A stretch of DNA of 9,206 nucleotides from an uncultured Azospirillum sp. (GCA_902489675.1 CABUAP010000043.1:1-9206), one strand, 5' to 3'; shown: positions 1 to 6,924, numbered from the stretch's first letter. Notes: generated by a model from the letters alone, not told the origin. Numbers and translations are program-made.

Positions 1-101
1 TATTTTGTGACTGACAGTCTTATTGAAGTTTCTGCAAACTGATACTTCAGCCGAGGCGGCACAGATGCCGAAACTTCAATAAGACTGTCAGTCACAAAAT
101 A
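1..101. repeat. Perfect 32-bp inverted repeat with structured centre
   Basis: Bases 1-32 are the exact reverse complement of bases 70-101, with no mismatch, around a 37-nt centre (33-69). The outer ends read TATTTTGTGACTG and its complement, so the unit begins and ends with TA. The centre can form two small hairpins: CTGA/TCAG at 39-42 and 47-50, and GGCA/TGCC at 58-61 and 66-69. An alternative is GCCG/CGGC at 50-53 and 57-60. The folded unit would be a long stem with a branched tip. It lies 1 nt beyond the stop codon (103-105) of the minus-strand 181-residue gene. It could be a short non-autonomous element inserted at a TA, or a large 3' stem-loop of the operon transcript. No T tract is visible on the exit side within the window, so it is not a standard intrinsic terminator. 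The arms may continue past the left edge. Confidence 0.93.
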
Positions 102-102
102 T

Positions 103-648
103 CTATGTGCGGGTTTGAGCTTTTTGCGTCAGGGCTGTGGTCAGCGCTATCTCTTTGTCCGTTTGCAGCGGCGGCAAATCTTTGGCCGAAGTTTTGGCTG
201 CGATATTGGCCAGTTCTTCCAACGAAATCGATTTGTTAGCGATGACAGATTGCCAATATTGCCGCAGCTCATCATCGTCAACCGGTTTTTCAATCCTGGC
301 TGCAAAGGGACGTACCTGATTCAGGTCTTCGATTCTCTGCATATCTTCGGTAATTTCCGAAGTTCCGGTTAAAAAAGCAAAGCCGCATAAACTCAGCTTG
401 GTAAATTTATTTTGGAAACGACTTAGCTTTTCTGTTTTATTTCCGGTAGCGGTATTTTGCGCGGCAGCCGAAAAGGTAGCGGCAGCCAGCAGCAAAGCAG
501 AAGCTGTTTCTTTGGCAATTTCCGGTGGCACAATAAACGGCGCGGCAACAGCCATTCCCGCTGCAGCTGCTCCTAATCCGCTCAAGAAGCGGGAGCCGCA
601 GACAGCCAGTTTATTCTTAGCGGAAGTTTGGGTTGGTATAGGTTCCAT
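103..648 (-). CDS. Hypothetical protein with N-terminal hydrophobic segments (181 aa)
   Basis: I do not recognise this protein. The ATG at 648-646 is preceded by AAAGG at a spacing of 6, which supports the start. The stop is TAG at 105-103. Residues about 21-42 (rich in Gly, Ala, Val and Pro) and 46-63 (rich in Ala and Leu) are hydrophobic enough to be membrane segments, with a weaker one at about 84-95. The first could instead be part of a signal sequence, but a lysine and an arginine precede it without a clear cleavage site. The C-terminal half (about 100-181) is hydrophilic, contains the acidic stretch PVDDDELRQYW, and looks helical. It is the last gene of a minus-strand run with the frameshifted gene 23 nt upstream and the 687-residue gene beyond, so co-transcription is likely. 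A membrane partner of the upstream proteins is only an inference. Confidence 0.72.
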   Translation of the reverse strand: MEPIPTQTSAKNKLAVCGSRFLSGLGAAAAGMAVAAPFIVPPEIAKETASALLLAAATFSAAAQNTATGNKTEKLSRFQNKFTKLSLCGFAFLTGTSEITEDMQRIEDLNQVRPFAARIEKPVDDDELRQYWQSVIANKSISLEELANIAAKTSAKDLPPLQTDKEIALTTALTQKAQTRT

Positions 649-671
649 CTGTTGCCTTTGGTTAAAAATTT

Positions 672-1134
672 CTACAGTCCGTATAGCTGCCAGTTGACGG
701 AGATTTTTTCCGGATGATGAACAAGAACTTCATAATGGTCAACGATTTCCGACCCCGATACTTCAACCACAATGGCTTTGTATGCGGATCTGAAATCGGA
801 ACGAATATCCGGGCTGACGTTATCAAGGATAATCTTTTGCCCGCGATTGCGAACGAGCAGGGCGTGCGCACCACCGTCATACATAATGACAGGCTTTTCT
901 TTGTTCCCTTCCGGTTGCGGCAAAAAAATCAACAGCTTTCCGTCTTCGTCATATTTGATGATATATAGTCCGGCAATCAGAGTTTGGGTCCTGTTGATAA
1001 ACTTTCAAAAAGAAACGATCATCGGCCGAATTTCGTGCTTTTTTATACGATTTTCGGCCGAGGAAGAAGCCGTTTTTAACCAGACTATCCGCCGCGTCCC
1101 CCGTAGCTGCGGGAAGGCGAGTGTCCGGCGGCAT
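672..1134 (-). pseudogene. Hypothetical gene interrupted by one frameshift
   Basis: Two reading frames look like halves of one protein of about 150 residues. The first starts at ATG 1134-1132, overlaps the end of the 687-residue gene, and reads through LVKNGFFLGRKSYKKARN and DDRFFLKVYQQ before ending at TGA 951-949. The second is open from just after a TGA at 1007-1005 to TAG 674-672. It includes LIAGLYIIKYDEDGKLLIF, then MYDGGAHALLV, and ends HHPEKISVNWQLYGL. It has no ATG or GTG before its hydrophobic beta-strand-like beginning. The frames join naturally if one base is removed around 990-985 (GACCCA), giving VYQQDQTLIAGLYIIKY. The C-terminal part looks like a small beta-rich domain. The gene may be inactivated, or the extra base may be a sequencing or assembly error. 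A shorter product from TTG 932 (86 aa) is possible but has a poor ribosome site. Function unknown. Confidence 0.6.
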
Positions 1135-3148
1135 TGGATGTGCTTCCCTTTTCTTGACCTTTTTCCTGTGTCTTTTCCTTTTTGAGCTGCTCCTGAACCT
1201 TGCTGAAGTCATATTTAGGCGATCCGAGTCTGCAAATCAGTACCGGTGGCAAACCATAGTCTTTGATGTCTTCCGACACATCATAAATAGCTTTTTCTGC
1301 ATTGCTCAGATAACTGGAAACGGCATCGCGTTCGGCATTGCCTTTATAAAATTCATTTTTGACCAGTTTAACATATTCTTCTTCAATATTCTTTTGGGCT
1401 GTCTGTGCTTCGGTCCTTTGCATGATTGTAAACAGTGCTTTTGCCGCTTCCGGCGACATATCCCGAACAGGGGTATTTTCACTTCCGGCAATATGTTGTT
1501 TAAATTGTCTTTTTTCTTCTTCGGACAATGTTTTGCATTTGTCGGAAACCAGATAACCAATCGTTCCGTCGTTGTCAATTCCCTCGTTATAGGCTCGATA
1601 AAGTTTGCCGACGGCTTCTGCCGCGCCAATGGCCTCGGAGGCCTTGTTGCCCGAAGTATTGTTACCTTTGACAATGTTTTCATATGCGCCGCGCAGGCCG
1701 AAGTCTTCCCACCAATCACGGAAAGGCGACATATTGTACGCGCCGATGGCACTGCGTACGCAGCGGCAGTCTACATTGTTCTTATTTTTTGAATCATTCC
1801 ACTTAATGCCTTTTTGTTCCAGCTGATAGGCAAATTGCAGTGCCAGATCGCGGCGATATTTGATAACTTTAGGGTTGTTTTTGCCGTTCTTGCCTTCGGC
1901 CGCCTCAATCATCTTATCAAATTTTGTTTGTGACAGCTTTAATCCGACCGGTACGATCAACGCGCGTCCGCAGGCCGAGCGGATAGCGCCTTCATTGGCA
2001 TCGCTCATGGTGCCGAATTTTACTCTGTTGATCCCGGCATCTTTATAAGCATCCATGATGCGGTCGGCATAAGTATCGCTCAAAGGTTTGCCGCCCGGTG
2101 TGGAAAAGGAAATTTCCAATCGGCCGTTTTCGTTCATTTTGACATAGAGCTTACATTCGTTACGAGTTTTTACATCTTTGGTTTTGCTGTCGATAATCCC
2201 GTCTTGCTCCATATTTTCGGGGTTTTCTTTGTCAAATGCCGTAAAAACGGTGTATCCGCCTTTGTAGGTGACGAAATAACTAAGATTGCGTCGTTTGTTT
2301 TTGTTCATCCATTTGGTCAGAGATTCGATAGCATTGTCATAAGCACCGGAGGGAGCTTTGTTACGGTCGCCGCTTTTAACCGGGATCGGTTCATTAAAAG
2401 GAAGTCCGTGGGTACCTTCGATCTCATCTTCGTTTTCTTCTGCGTCCGTGTTATCGTCAGCCGATTGACCGACCGTAAGCGTATCGGCAGCACCGGAATA
2501 AGTTACTTCGTCTTCTGCGGCATTTTTTTCTTCCTGCAGACGTTCTTTGGCCGAAGCGAAAAGTTCTTCGGTTTTGCTGTCGGCATTTTCCAGTTTCAGA
2601 CTGTCCATATCCAGACTGGAGGCTAAACCGCGGTGATCCAGCCAGGCAATAATTTCTTTCAGTTGATCGGGGGTCATGCCTTTGGGATCAAAGGTAAGCT
2701 TTCCGTCATGGATTTGAAAGGACACATCGGCCGGTTTCAGCATTTCGACCGCCAAAAACAAATTGCCGTTTTGATCTTCACACATTCTGGTGCGTGTTTT
2801 TTCGCTTTGACGTTCATTTTCAGCGCCCGGATTGGAGGTGTATGTTTCACTCCTAGTTGCTTCTTTGAGCGCAAACAAGGAGGTATATAATTCCGGATTT
2901 TTGTCAAATAATTGCAAATCGTTTACGGCGTTTTTGTAGGCCATTTCTTCTTTGCGTTTGCGCAGGAAATTTTCCTTAGCCGCTCTGTCATCGCCGATAT
3001 CTTCCGGGATTTCCGTTATTTGGGAAATACGACTTTCCAGCACATTGCGAACATCTTCTGCCGAATGTGTTCTTTTGTCGGCAAATTTTGCAAAATCCAA
3101 TTGGAAAAACGGTTTGTTTTCAGCATTGTTTGTGGCAGTCGTAACCAT
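1085..3148 (-). CDS. Large hydrophilic hypothetical protein (687 aa)
   Basis: I do not recognise this protein. The ATG at 3148-3146 is chosen because GGAGG lies 5 nt upstream. A TTG five codons earlier (3163) would start just upstream of that ribosome site. There is no signal peptide and no membrane segment, so it is probably cytoplasmic or exported by a non-Sec route. Seen from the N-terminus: a helical charged region (1-105); a strand-strand-helix module at about 127-175 with GMTPDQLKEIIAWLDHRG; an acidic linker (225-245, SADDNTDAEENEDEIEG); a second similar module at about 330-400 with TPGGKPLSDTYADRIMDAYK followed by a conserved-looking ACGRALIVPVG; a Cys- and Trp-containing region (NVDCRCVRS, FRDWWEDFG, about 458-484); helical segments; and a Lys/Glu/Gln-rich tail ending SYGGRGG. 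It is first in a minus-strand cassette. The modules recall domains of large polyvalent proteins on mobile elements, but that is only an impression. Confidence 0.85.
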   Translation of the reverse strand: MVTTATNNAENKPFFQLDFAKFADKRTHSAEDVRNVLESRISQITEIPEDIGDDRAAKENFLRKRKEEMAYKNAVNDLQLFDKNPELYTSLFALKEATRSETYTSNPGAENERQSEKTRTRMCEDQNGNLFLAVEMLKPADVSFQIHDGKLTFDPKGMTPDQLKEIIAWLDHRGLASSLDMDSLKLENADSKTEELFASAKERLQEEKNAAEDEVTYSGAADTLTVGQSADDNTDAEENEDEIEGTHGLPFNEPIPVKSGDRNKAPSGAYDNAIESLTKWMNKNKRRNLSYFVTYKGGYTVFTAFDKENPENMEQDGIIDSKTKDVKTRNECKLYVKMNENGRLEISFSTPGGKPLSDTYADRIMDAYKDAGINRVKFGTMSDANEGAIRSACGRALIVPVGLKLSQTKFDKMIEAAEGKNGKNNPKVIKYRRDLALQFAYQLEQKGIKWNDSKNKNNVDCRCVRSAIGAYNMSPFRDWWEDFGLRGAYENIVKGNNTSGNKASEAIGAAEAVGKLYRAYNEGIDNDGTIGYLVSDKCKTLSEEEKRQFKQHIAGSENTPVRDMSPEAAKALFTIMQRTEAQTAQKNIEEEYVKLVKNEFYKGNAERDAVSSYLSNAEKAIYDVSEDIKDYGLPPVLICRLGSPKYDFSKVQEQLKKEKTQEKGQEKGSTSNAAGHSPSRSYGGRGG

Positions 3149-3183
3149 AAAATCCTCCGTCAATAGAACTGTAATATAGGCAT

Positions 3184-3225
3184 ATCATAACATGATTATA
3201 CAAAAAATCAAGCAATTTTTGACAA
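3184..3225 (-). promoter_or_regulatory. Candidate promoter of the 687-aa gene cassette
   Basis: On the minus strand a TATAAT lies at 3200-3195 with TTGTCA 19 nt upstream (3225-3220). A second possible pair is TTGATT (3211-3206) with TATGAT (3189-3184) at a 16-nt spacing. Either would start a transcript 20-50 nt before the ATG at 3148. The gap between this gene and lexA (3149-3249) holds no other clear element and no GC-rich terminator for lexA, so read-through from lexA is possible. Confidence 0.4.
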
Positions 3226-3249
3226 AAAACGGTGAATGTTGTCGAAAAA

Positions 3250-3906
3250 TCAATGATATTTGCGAACGATTCCGCTCAGGATTCCCTGAACTTTTACTCT
3301 GGAAGGATGCAGCTTGCGGATTTCGTAGGCGGCATTGCAAGGTTTGAGCCATATTTCGTCTTTTTTCTTTTGCCAGACCTTGAGCGTTGCCTCGGCATCG
3401 TCAATCAGGGCTACGACGATTTGTCCGTTTTCGGCATTTTCTGCCTTGCGGATAATTGCCGTGTCGCCGTCCATGATACCGGCTTCGATCATTGATTCTC
3501 CTTCGATGGTCAAGGCATAAAATTTGCCGCGGGTGACCATATCGTAAGGAACGGTAATTTTTTCGTTTTCATCGGCAATAGCGGCAATCGGCGTGCCGGC
3601 GGCAATTTTGCCGTAAAGAGGAATTTGCACGGCGGCTTCCTGCAAAGCCTGTTTGATCTTTTTTTCTTCTTCGATGATTTCCCGCGGTTTGAAACGCGGT
3701 GTTCTCAAAACCTCAAGCGCCCGGGCTTTATGTGGCAGTTTCTTTATAAAATCGCGCTCAATCAGTTCTTCAATCAAAGCGTGGATGCCTGATTTCGACT
3801 TGATGCCCACCGCCTGTTTCATTTCCTCAAAAGAAGGGCAGCAGCCGTTTTCCTTAATCGAATTATCTATAAACATCAGCAGTTTGTATTGTTTCGGGGT
3901 CAGCAT
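3250..3906 (-). CDS. lexA: LexA repressor (SOS regulator, autocleaving S24 peptidase)
   Basis: LexA represses DNA-damage genes by binding SOS boxes and inactivates itself by RecA-stimulated cleavage. The 218-residue product has the N-terminal winged-helix domain (about 1-70, with PSFEEMKQAVGIKSKSGIHA) and the C-terminal peptidase domain. The cleavage site is Ala103-Gly104 in GKIAAGTP. The catalytic serine is Ser138 in IEGESM, and the general-base lysine is Lys176 in EATLKVW. All key residues are present, so it should be active. The length and N-terminal sequence fit alphaproteobacterial LexA. The ATG at 3906-3904 has AAGGA about 11 nt upstream. The gene is divergent from lysS, and an SOS box lies in the shared intergenic region, so it is presumably autoregulated. 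Stop TGA at 3252-3250. Confidence 0.97.
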   Translation of the reverse strand: MLTPKQYKLLMFIDNSIKENGCCPSFEEMKQAVGIKSKSGIHALIEELIERDFIKKLPHKARALEVLRTPRFKPREIIEEEKKIKQALQEAAVQIPLYGKIAAGTPIAAIADENEKITVPYDMVTRGKFYALTIEGESMIEAGIMDGDTAIIRKAENAENGQIVVALIDDAEATLKVWQKKKDEIWLKPCNAAYEIRKLHPSRVKVQGILSGIVRKYH

Positions 3907-3945
3907 CGGTTATTTTTCCTTAAGAACGTATAAAATCATTTGTAT

Positions 3946-3974
3946 GTTCTACTTTAGTTCTTTGCGCGCGTCAA
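3946..3974 (-). promoter_or_regulatory. lexA promoter with alphaproteobacterial SOS box
   Basis: The plus strand reads GTTC TACTTTA GTTC at 3946-3960, an exact GTTC-N7-GTTC direct repeat, which is the known alphaproteobacterial LexA operator. On the minus strand, TTGACG (3974-3969) stands 17 nt from TAGAAC (3951-3946), so the operator would cover the -10 and part of the spacer of the lexA promoter. The repeat centre is about 47 nt upstream of the lexA ATG. It sits upstream of the lysS -35 box, so direct repression of lysS is less likely. Confidence 0.88.
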
Positions 3975-3986
3975 GTAATTATTAGG

Positions 3987-4015
3987 TTGAAAAGTTTCCG
4001 GCTTTTGTTTATAGT
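3987..4015 (+). promoter_or_regulatory. lysS promoter (sigma70-type)
   Basis: TTGAAA at 3987-3992 and TATAGT at 4010-4015 are separated by exactly 17 nt, close to the sigma70 consensus. Transcription would begin near 4022, giving a leader of about 38 nt before the lysS ATG at 4060. The promoter points away from lexA and should drive lysS and the gene after it. Confidence 0.78.
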
Positions 4016-4059
4016 GGCAAAAAACGAATAAGAACTTAATAAGAAACAGGAATTTACCA

Positions 4060-5529
4060 ATGGCAACAGAAACAAATATCCATAGAGAATCTCGCTTGGC
4101 GAAATTGAAGACCCTGACGGAAAACGGCTACAATCCTTATCCTTATTGTTTTAAACCCAATGCTTTTGCCGCCGATTTGCAGGAAAAATACAAAGACCTG
4201 CCGGCCGGTGAAAATACCGAAGACCGGGTCACGGTTGCCGGCCGCGCCATGGCTGTGCGCAACAGCGGTATGTTCATTGATTTGAAAGACGTCAGCGGCA
4301 AAATTCAGGTTTTTTGCCATAAAAGCCACCTTGACGAAAGCGGCTTGGAATTGTTGAAATCTTTGGATGTCGGCGATTTGGTCGGTGTTTCCGGCTTTGT
4401 CCGCCGCACGCCGCGCGGAGAGCTTTCGATCGCTGCCGAAAAATTTGACATCATCGGTAAGTCGTTGCAGCCGCTGCCCGAAAAGTTTCATGGTTTGACG
4501 GATATCGAGGCCAGATACCGCCAGCGGTATGTCGATTTTATCATGAATGACGACAGCCGCGAAATCTTTAAAAAGCGTTGTCAGATTACTTCGGCTATCC
4601 GCCGTTATTTTGAAGAACACGGTTTTTTGGAAGTGGAAACGCCGATGCTGCATTCAATCATGGGCGGCGCCAATGCCAAGCCGTTTATCACCCACCACAA
4701 CGCGCTGGATATGGATCTTTATCTGCGTATTGCACCGGAACTTTATTTGAAACGTTTGGTTGTCGGCGGTTTGGATCGCGTGTTTGAAATCGGCCGCAAT
4801 TTCCGCAATGAAGGCGTGGATAAGAAACATAATCCGGAGTTTACCGCACTGGAAGCCTATCAAGCTTATGCCGATTATAACGATATGGCCGACCTGATCC
4901 CGAATTTGATCCGTTATGTCTGCGAGCAGGTTCTGGGCAAGCCGTCATTTACATTTAACGGTCAGGAAATTGATGTTTCCAAGCCTTTTCCGCGTAAGTC
5001 GATTGTGGATTTGGTCAAAGAATATGCCGGGATTGATTTGATGGAAGCCCAAACGGTGGAAGAAGCCCGCGAGATGGCAAAATCGATCGGAATTGATGCT
5101 TCCGAATGTTCCAATTGGGGCAAGGTTGTTCAACTGGTATTTGACGAAAGAGTTGAAGCCAATTTGATCCAGCCGATTTTGGTTATGGATATGCCGCGTG
5201 ATGTTTCGCCTCTGGCTAAAACGCATCGCCGCAACCCGCGTTTGGTGGAGCATTTTGACGCTTATGCCTGCGGGATGGAACTTGGCTGCGCTTATTCCGA
5301 ACTTTCCAATCCGTTGGAACAGCGCGCCCGTTTTGATGCGCAATGCGCAGAGCGGGAAGCCGGCGATGACGAAGCTCAGATGCTGGATGAAGATTTTGTT
5401 AATGCGCTGGAAAATGCGTTGCCGCCGACCGGCGGTATGGGAATGGGGATTGACCGTTTGGCCATCCTTTTGACCGGTGCGGAAACGATCCGTGATGTTA
5501 TCGCTTTTCCGACCCTGCGCAACAAATAA
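4060..5529 (+). CDS. lysS: Lysyl-tRNA synthetase, class II
   Basis: This enzyme charges tRNA-Lys with lysine using ATP, in the cytoplasm. The 489-residue length is usual for bacterial class II LysRS. The N-terminal OB-fold anticodon-binding domain spans about 55-135 (VTVAGRAMAVRNSGMFIDL). The catalytic domain shows the motif 1 region (about 170-200, ending FLEVETPML), motif 2 (FRNEGVDKKHNPEFTALEAY, about 248-267) and motif 3 (GGMGMGIDRLAILL, about 458-471). The substrate-binding stretches RIAPELYLKRL and GMELGCAYSELSNP are also intact. AGGA lies about 9 nt before the ATG. The next gene begins 2 nt after its stop, so they form an operon. Many alphaproteobacteria use an unrelated class I LysRS instead, so the class II enzyme carries some taxonomic information. 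Confidence 0.97.
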   Translation: MATETNIHRESRLAKLKTLTENGYNPYPYCFKPNAFAADLQEKYKDLPAGENTEDRVTVAGRAMAVRNSGMFIDLKDVSGKIQVFCHKSHLDESGLELLKSLDVGDLVGVSGFVRRTPRGELSIAAEKFDIIGKSLQPLPEKFHGLTDIEARYRQRYVDFIMNDDSREIFKKRCQITSAIRRYFEEHGFLEVETPMLHSIMGGANAKPFITHHNALDMDLYLRIAPELYLKRLVVGGLDRVFEIGRNFRNEGVDKKHNPEFTALEAYQAYADYNDMADLIPNLIRYVCEQVLGKPSFTFNGQEIDVSKPFPRKSIVDLVKEYAGIDLMEAQTVEEAREMAKSIGIDASECSNWGKVVQLVFDERVEANLIQPILVMDMPRDVSPLAKTHRRNPRLVEHFDAYACGMELGCAYSELSNPLEQRARFDAQCAEREAGDDEAQMLDEDFVNALENALPPTGGMGMGIDRLAILLTGAETIRDVIAFPTLRNK

Positions 5530-5531
5530 CA

Positions 5532-6683
5532 ATGAAATTACGGACTGAAAAAACAAGATGGCAGTCGTCTGAACCGAATATGCGGTACGGACGGCTGTTG
5601 TCGTTTGTACTGCTGTTTGTTTTTATTGTTTTTTTAGGACGGACGGCAGTGGGCGAAGACAATATCTCCGAAACAAAGCCTGAAACAGCTGTCACGGCCG
5701 AAAAGCAGCAATTGCCGACGGAAGATGAATATCTGCGCAAAGCTCTGTCGCAGGACGAGGAGGGGGATGATGAGCTTTTTCAGCTGGAAAATGCCGTGGA
5801 AACAAGCGGGGAAGATGAATTGTTGCCGCCGGAAAATAATTGGGAAAATAAGGTGGCCTACATCAATGAAATCGAACTGCCATCGCAGGTGATTTACGAT
5901 TTTTATGAGGAAAAATTGCCCGAAGACGTGATTGATCCGGAACCGGAGAAAAAAGCTTTACCCAAAATCCGCAGCATTAAAGTCGAAGTCAGCCGAAAAC
6001 CGCTTTATGTGGAGCGGGAGCCGCTTATTGCCATTGTGATTGATGATATGGGTGTCAGCCACCGGCGTACGGCAAAAATCAGTTCGCTTGAATACCCGTT
6101 GACTTCCTCCTTTTTAACTTACGCCTCGATGTTGGAGCCGCAGATAAAAACGGCCGCCGCCGCCGGGCATGAAATTATGGCCCACCTGCCGATGGAACCT
6201 CAGGCAAGCATGAATGTATCGCCCGATGTGTTGACAGTGAAAATGAATGCGGAACAGGTTGCCGCGGGGATCAACGCCATGCTGGATAAGTTTCCCGGTA
6301 TTGATGGGGTTAATAACCATATGGGCAGCCGCTTTACCGAAGATGCGGCCCGAATGGACGTGGTGATGAAAGAACTGAAAAAACGGGGGTTGTTTTTTCT
6401 CGATTCCAAAACAACGGCTCATTCCGCCGGAGAAAAAGCGGCAAAGGACAATGATGTCCGCTATGTGTCGAGAAATGTGTTTTTGGATAATGAAGATAAA
6501 TTTGATTATGTAATGCGCCAGCTGCGGCAGACGGAAGCGATCGCCCGCAAAAACGGTTACGCGGTGGCCATCGGTCACCCCAAAGAGCAGACCTATAATG
6601 CGCTCAAGGTTTGGCTGCCGACACTGAAAAGCCGCAATCTGCAATTGGTTCCTTTGAGCAAAATTGTAGAAATGCTAAATTAA
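5532..6683 (+). CDS. Divergent polysaccharide deacetylase family protein (YibQ-like)
   Basis: The C-terminal domain (about 163-383) matches the divergent polysaccharide deacetylase family (YibQ type, Pfam Polysacc_deac_2). It has IAIVIDDMG with the Asp pair at 171-172, AGHEIMAHLPMEP (211-223), NNHMGSRF (261-268), LFFLDSKT (287-294) and AIGHP (346-350), in the order known for the family. A hydrophobic segment at about 21-37 should act as a signal anchor or signal peptide, placing the domain in the periplasm. Residues 40-155 form an acidic, low-complexity linker. The family is predicted to act on cell-wall or envelope polysaccharide, but the true substrate is not established. The first ATG, 2 nt after the lysS stop, has no good ribosome site, so translation is probably coupled to lysS. 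A second ATG at residue 17 (5580) would still keep the hydrophobic segment. Confidence 0.9.
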   Translation: MKLRTEKTRWQSSEPNMRYGRLLSFVLLFVFIVFLGRTAVGEDNISETKPETAVTAEKQQLPTEDEYLRKALSQDEEGDDELFQLENAVETSGEDELLPPENNWENKVAYINEIELPSQVIYDFYEEKLPEDVIDPEPEKKALPKIRSIKVEVSRKPLYVEREPLIAIVIDDMGVSHRRTAKISSLEYPLTSSFLTYASMLEPQIKTAAAAGHEIMAHLPMEPQASMNVSPDVLTVKMNAEQVAAGINAMLDKFPGIDGVNNHMGSRFTEDAARMDVVMKELKKRGLFFLDSKTTAHSAGEKAAKDNDVRYVSRNVFLDNEDKFDYVMRQLRQTEAIARKNGYAVAIGHPKEQTYNALKVWLPTLKSRNLQLVPLSKIVEMLN

Positions 6684-6737
6684 CGGATGTTTTGTTTTTG
6701 ACATTGCAGAGGAAAAGCTTAAGTATTATAATATGTT

Positions 6738-6775
6738 ATGTGCGGCTAAAAAACGATCCTTTTTTTGCCGCACAT
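6738..6775 (+). terminator. Hairpin downstream of the lysS operon, possible terminator
   Basis: ATGTGCGGC (6738-6746) pairs perfectly with GCCGCACAT (6767-6775). After one T-T mismatch, the A run at 6748-6753 pairs with the T run at 6760-6765, leaving a 6-nt CGATCC loop. It begins 54 nt after the deacetylase stop. Because the T run is inside the stem and only TTATATC follows, it is not a standard intrinsic terminator. It could be a processing or regulatory structure. Confidence 0.45.
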
Positions 6776-6805
6776 TTATATCATTGAGAAAAAAACGCCA
6801 ACATA

Positions 6806-6854
6806 TTGACAGTTAGAATAAAAATCGCTAATTTGAGAACTAATTTTGTATAAT
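6806..6854 (+). promoter_or_regulatory. Candidate promoter region of the DUF1796 pair
   Basis: TTGACA at 6806-6811 is followed 17 nt later by TAATTT (6829-6834), a plausible promoter with a weak -10 box. A perfect TATAAT lies further on at 6849-6854 but lacks a good -35 at normal spacing. Either would transcribe the two DUF1796 genes starting at 6925. The rest of the 6684-6924 gap is AT-rich and holds the hairpin at 6738-6775 and short repeats. Confidence 0.4.
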
Positions 6855-6924
6855 TTGTTATGACTAAAAAAAAGGATCGTTAAATTGCGTTATACAAACG
6901 TGATGCGATTTTAAAGGGACTACT

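Noticed and set aside
1..101. Palindrome as an integron attC site
   Set aside because: The conserved core sequences of attC (RYYYAAC and GTTRRRY) are not present at the ends, and the arms lack the usual mismatches.
981..988. CCCAAAC heptamer as a programmed -1 frameshift site
   Set aside because: It has the correct phase for -1 slippage, but the -1 frame reaches TGA two codons later; the coding halves require +1 instead.
1121..1792. Long plus-strand open frame opposite the 687-aa gene
   Set aside because: Its Phe/Cys-rich composition, lack of a ribosome site and complete overlap with a convincing minus-strand gene mark it as a shadow frame.
4945..5556. Minus-strand open frame of about 200 codons opposite lysS
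   Set aside because: It is antisense to a strongly conserved lysS region and shows His/Arg/Phe-rich shadow composition with no ribosome site.
6114..6644. Minus-strand open frame opposite the deacetylase
   Set aside because: The plus-strand protein has all family motifs here; the antisense frame has no recognisable domain.
6698..6732. TTGACA with TATAAT as a promoter before the hairpin
   Set aside because: The spacing is 23 nt (20 to the overlapping TATTAT), too long for a normal sigma70 promoter.
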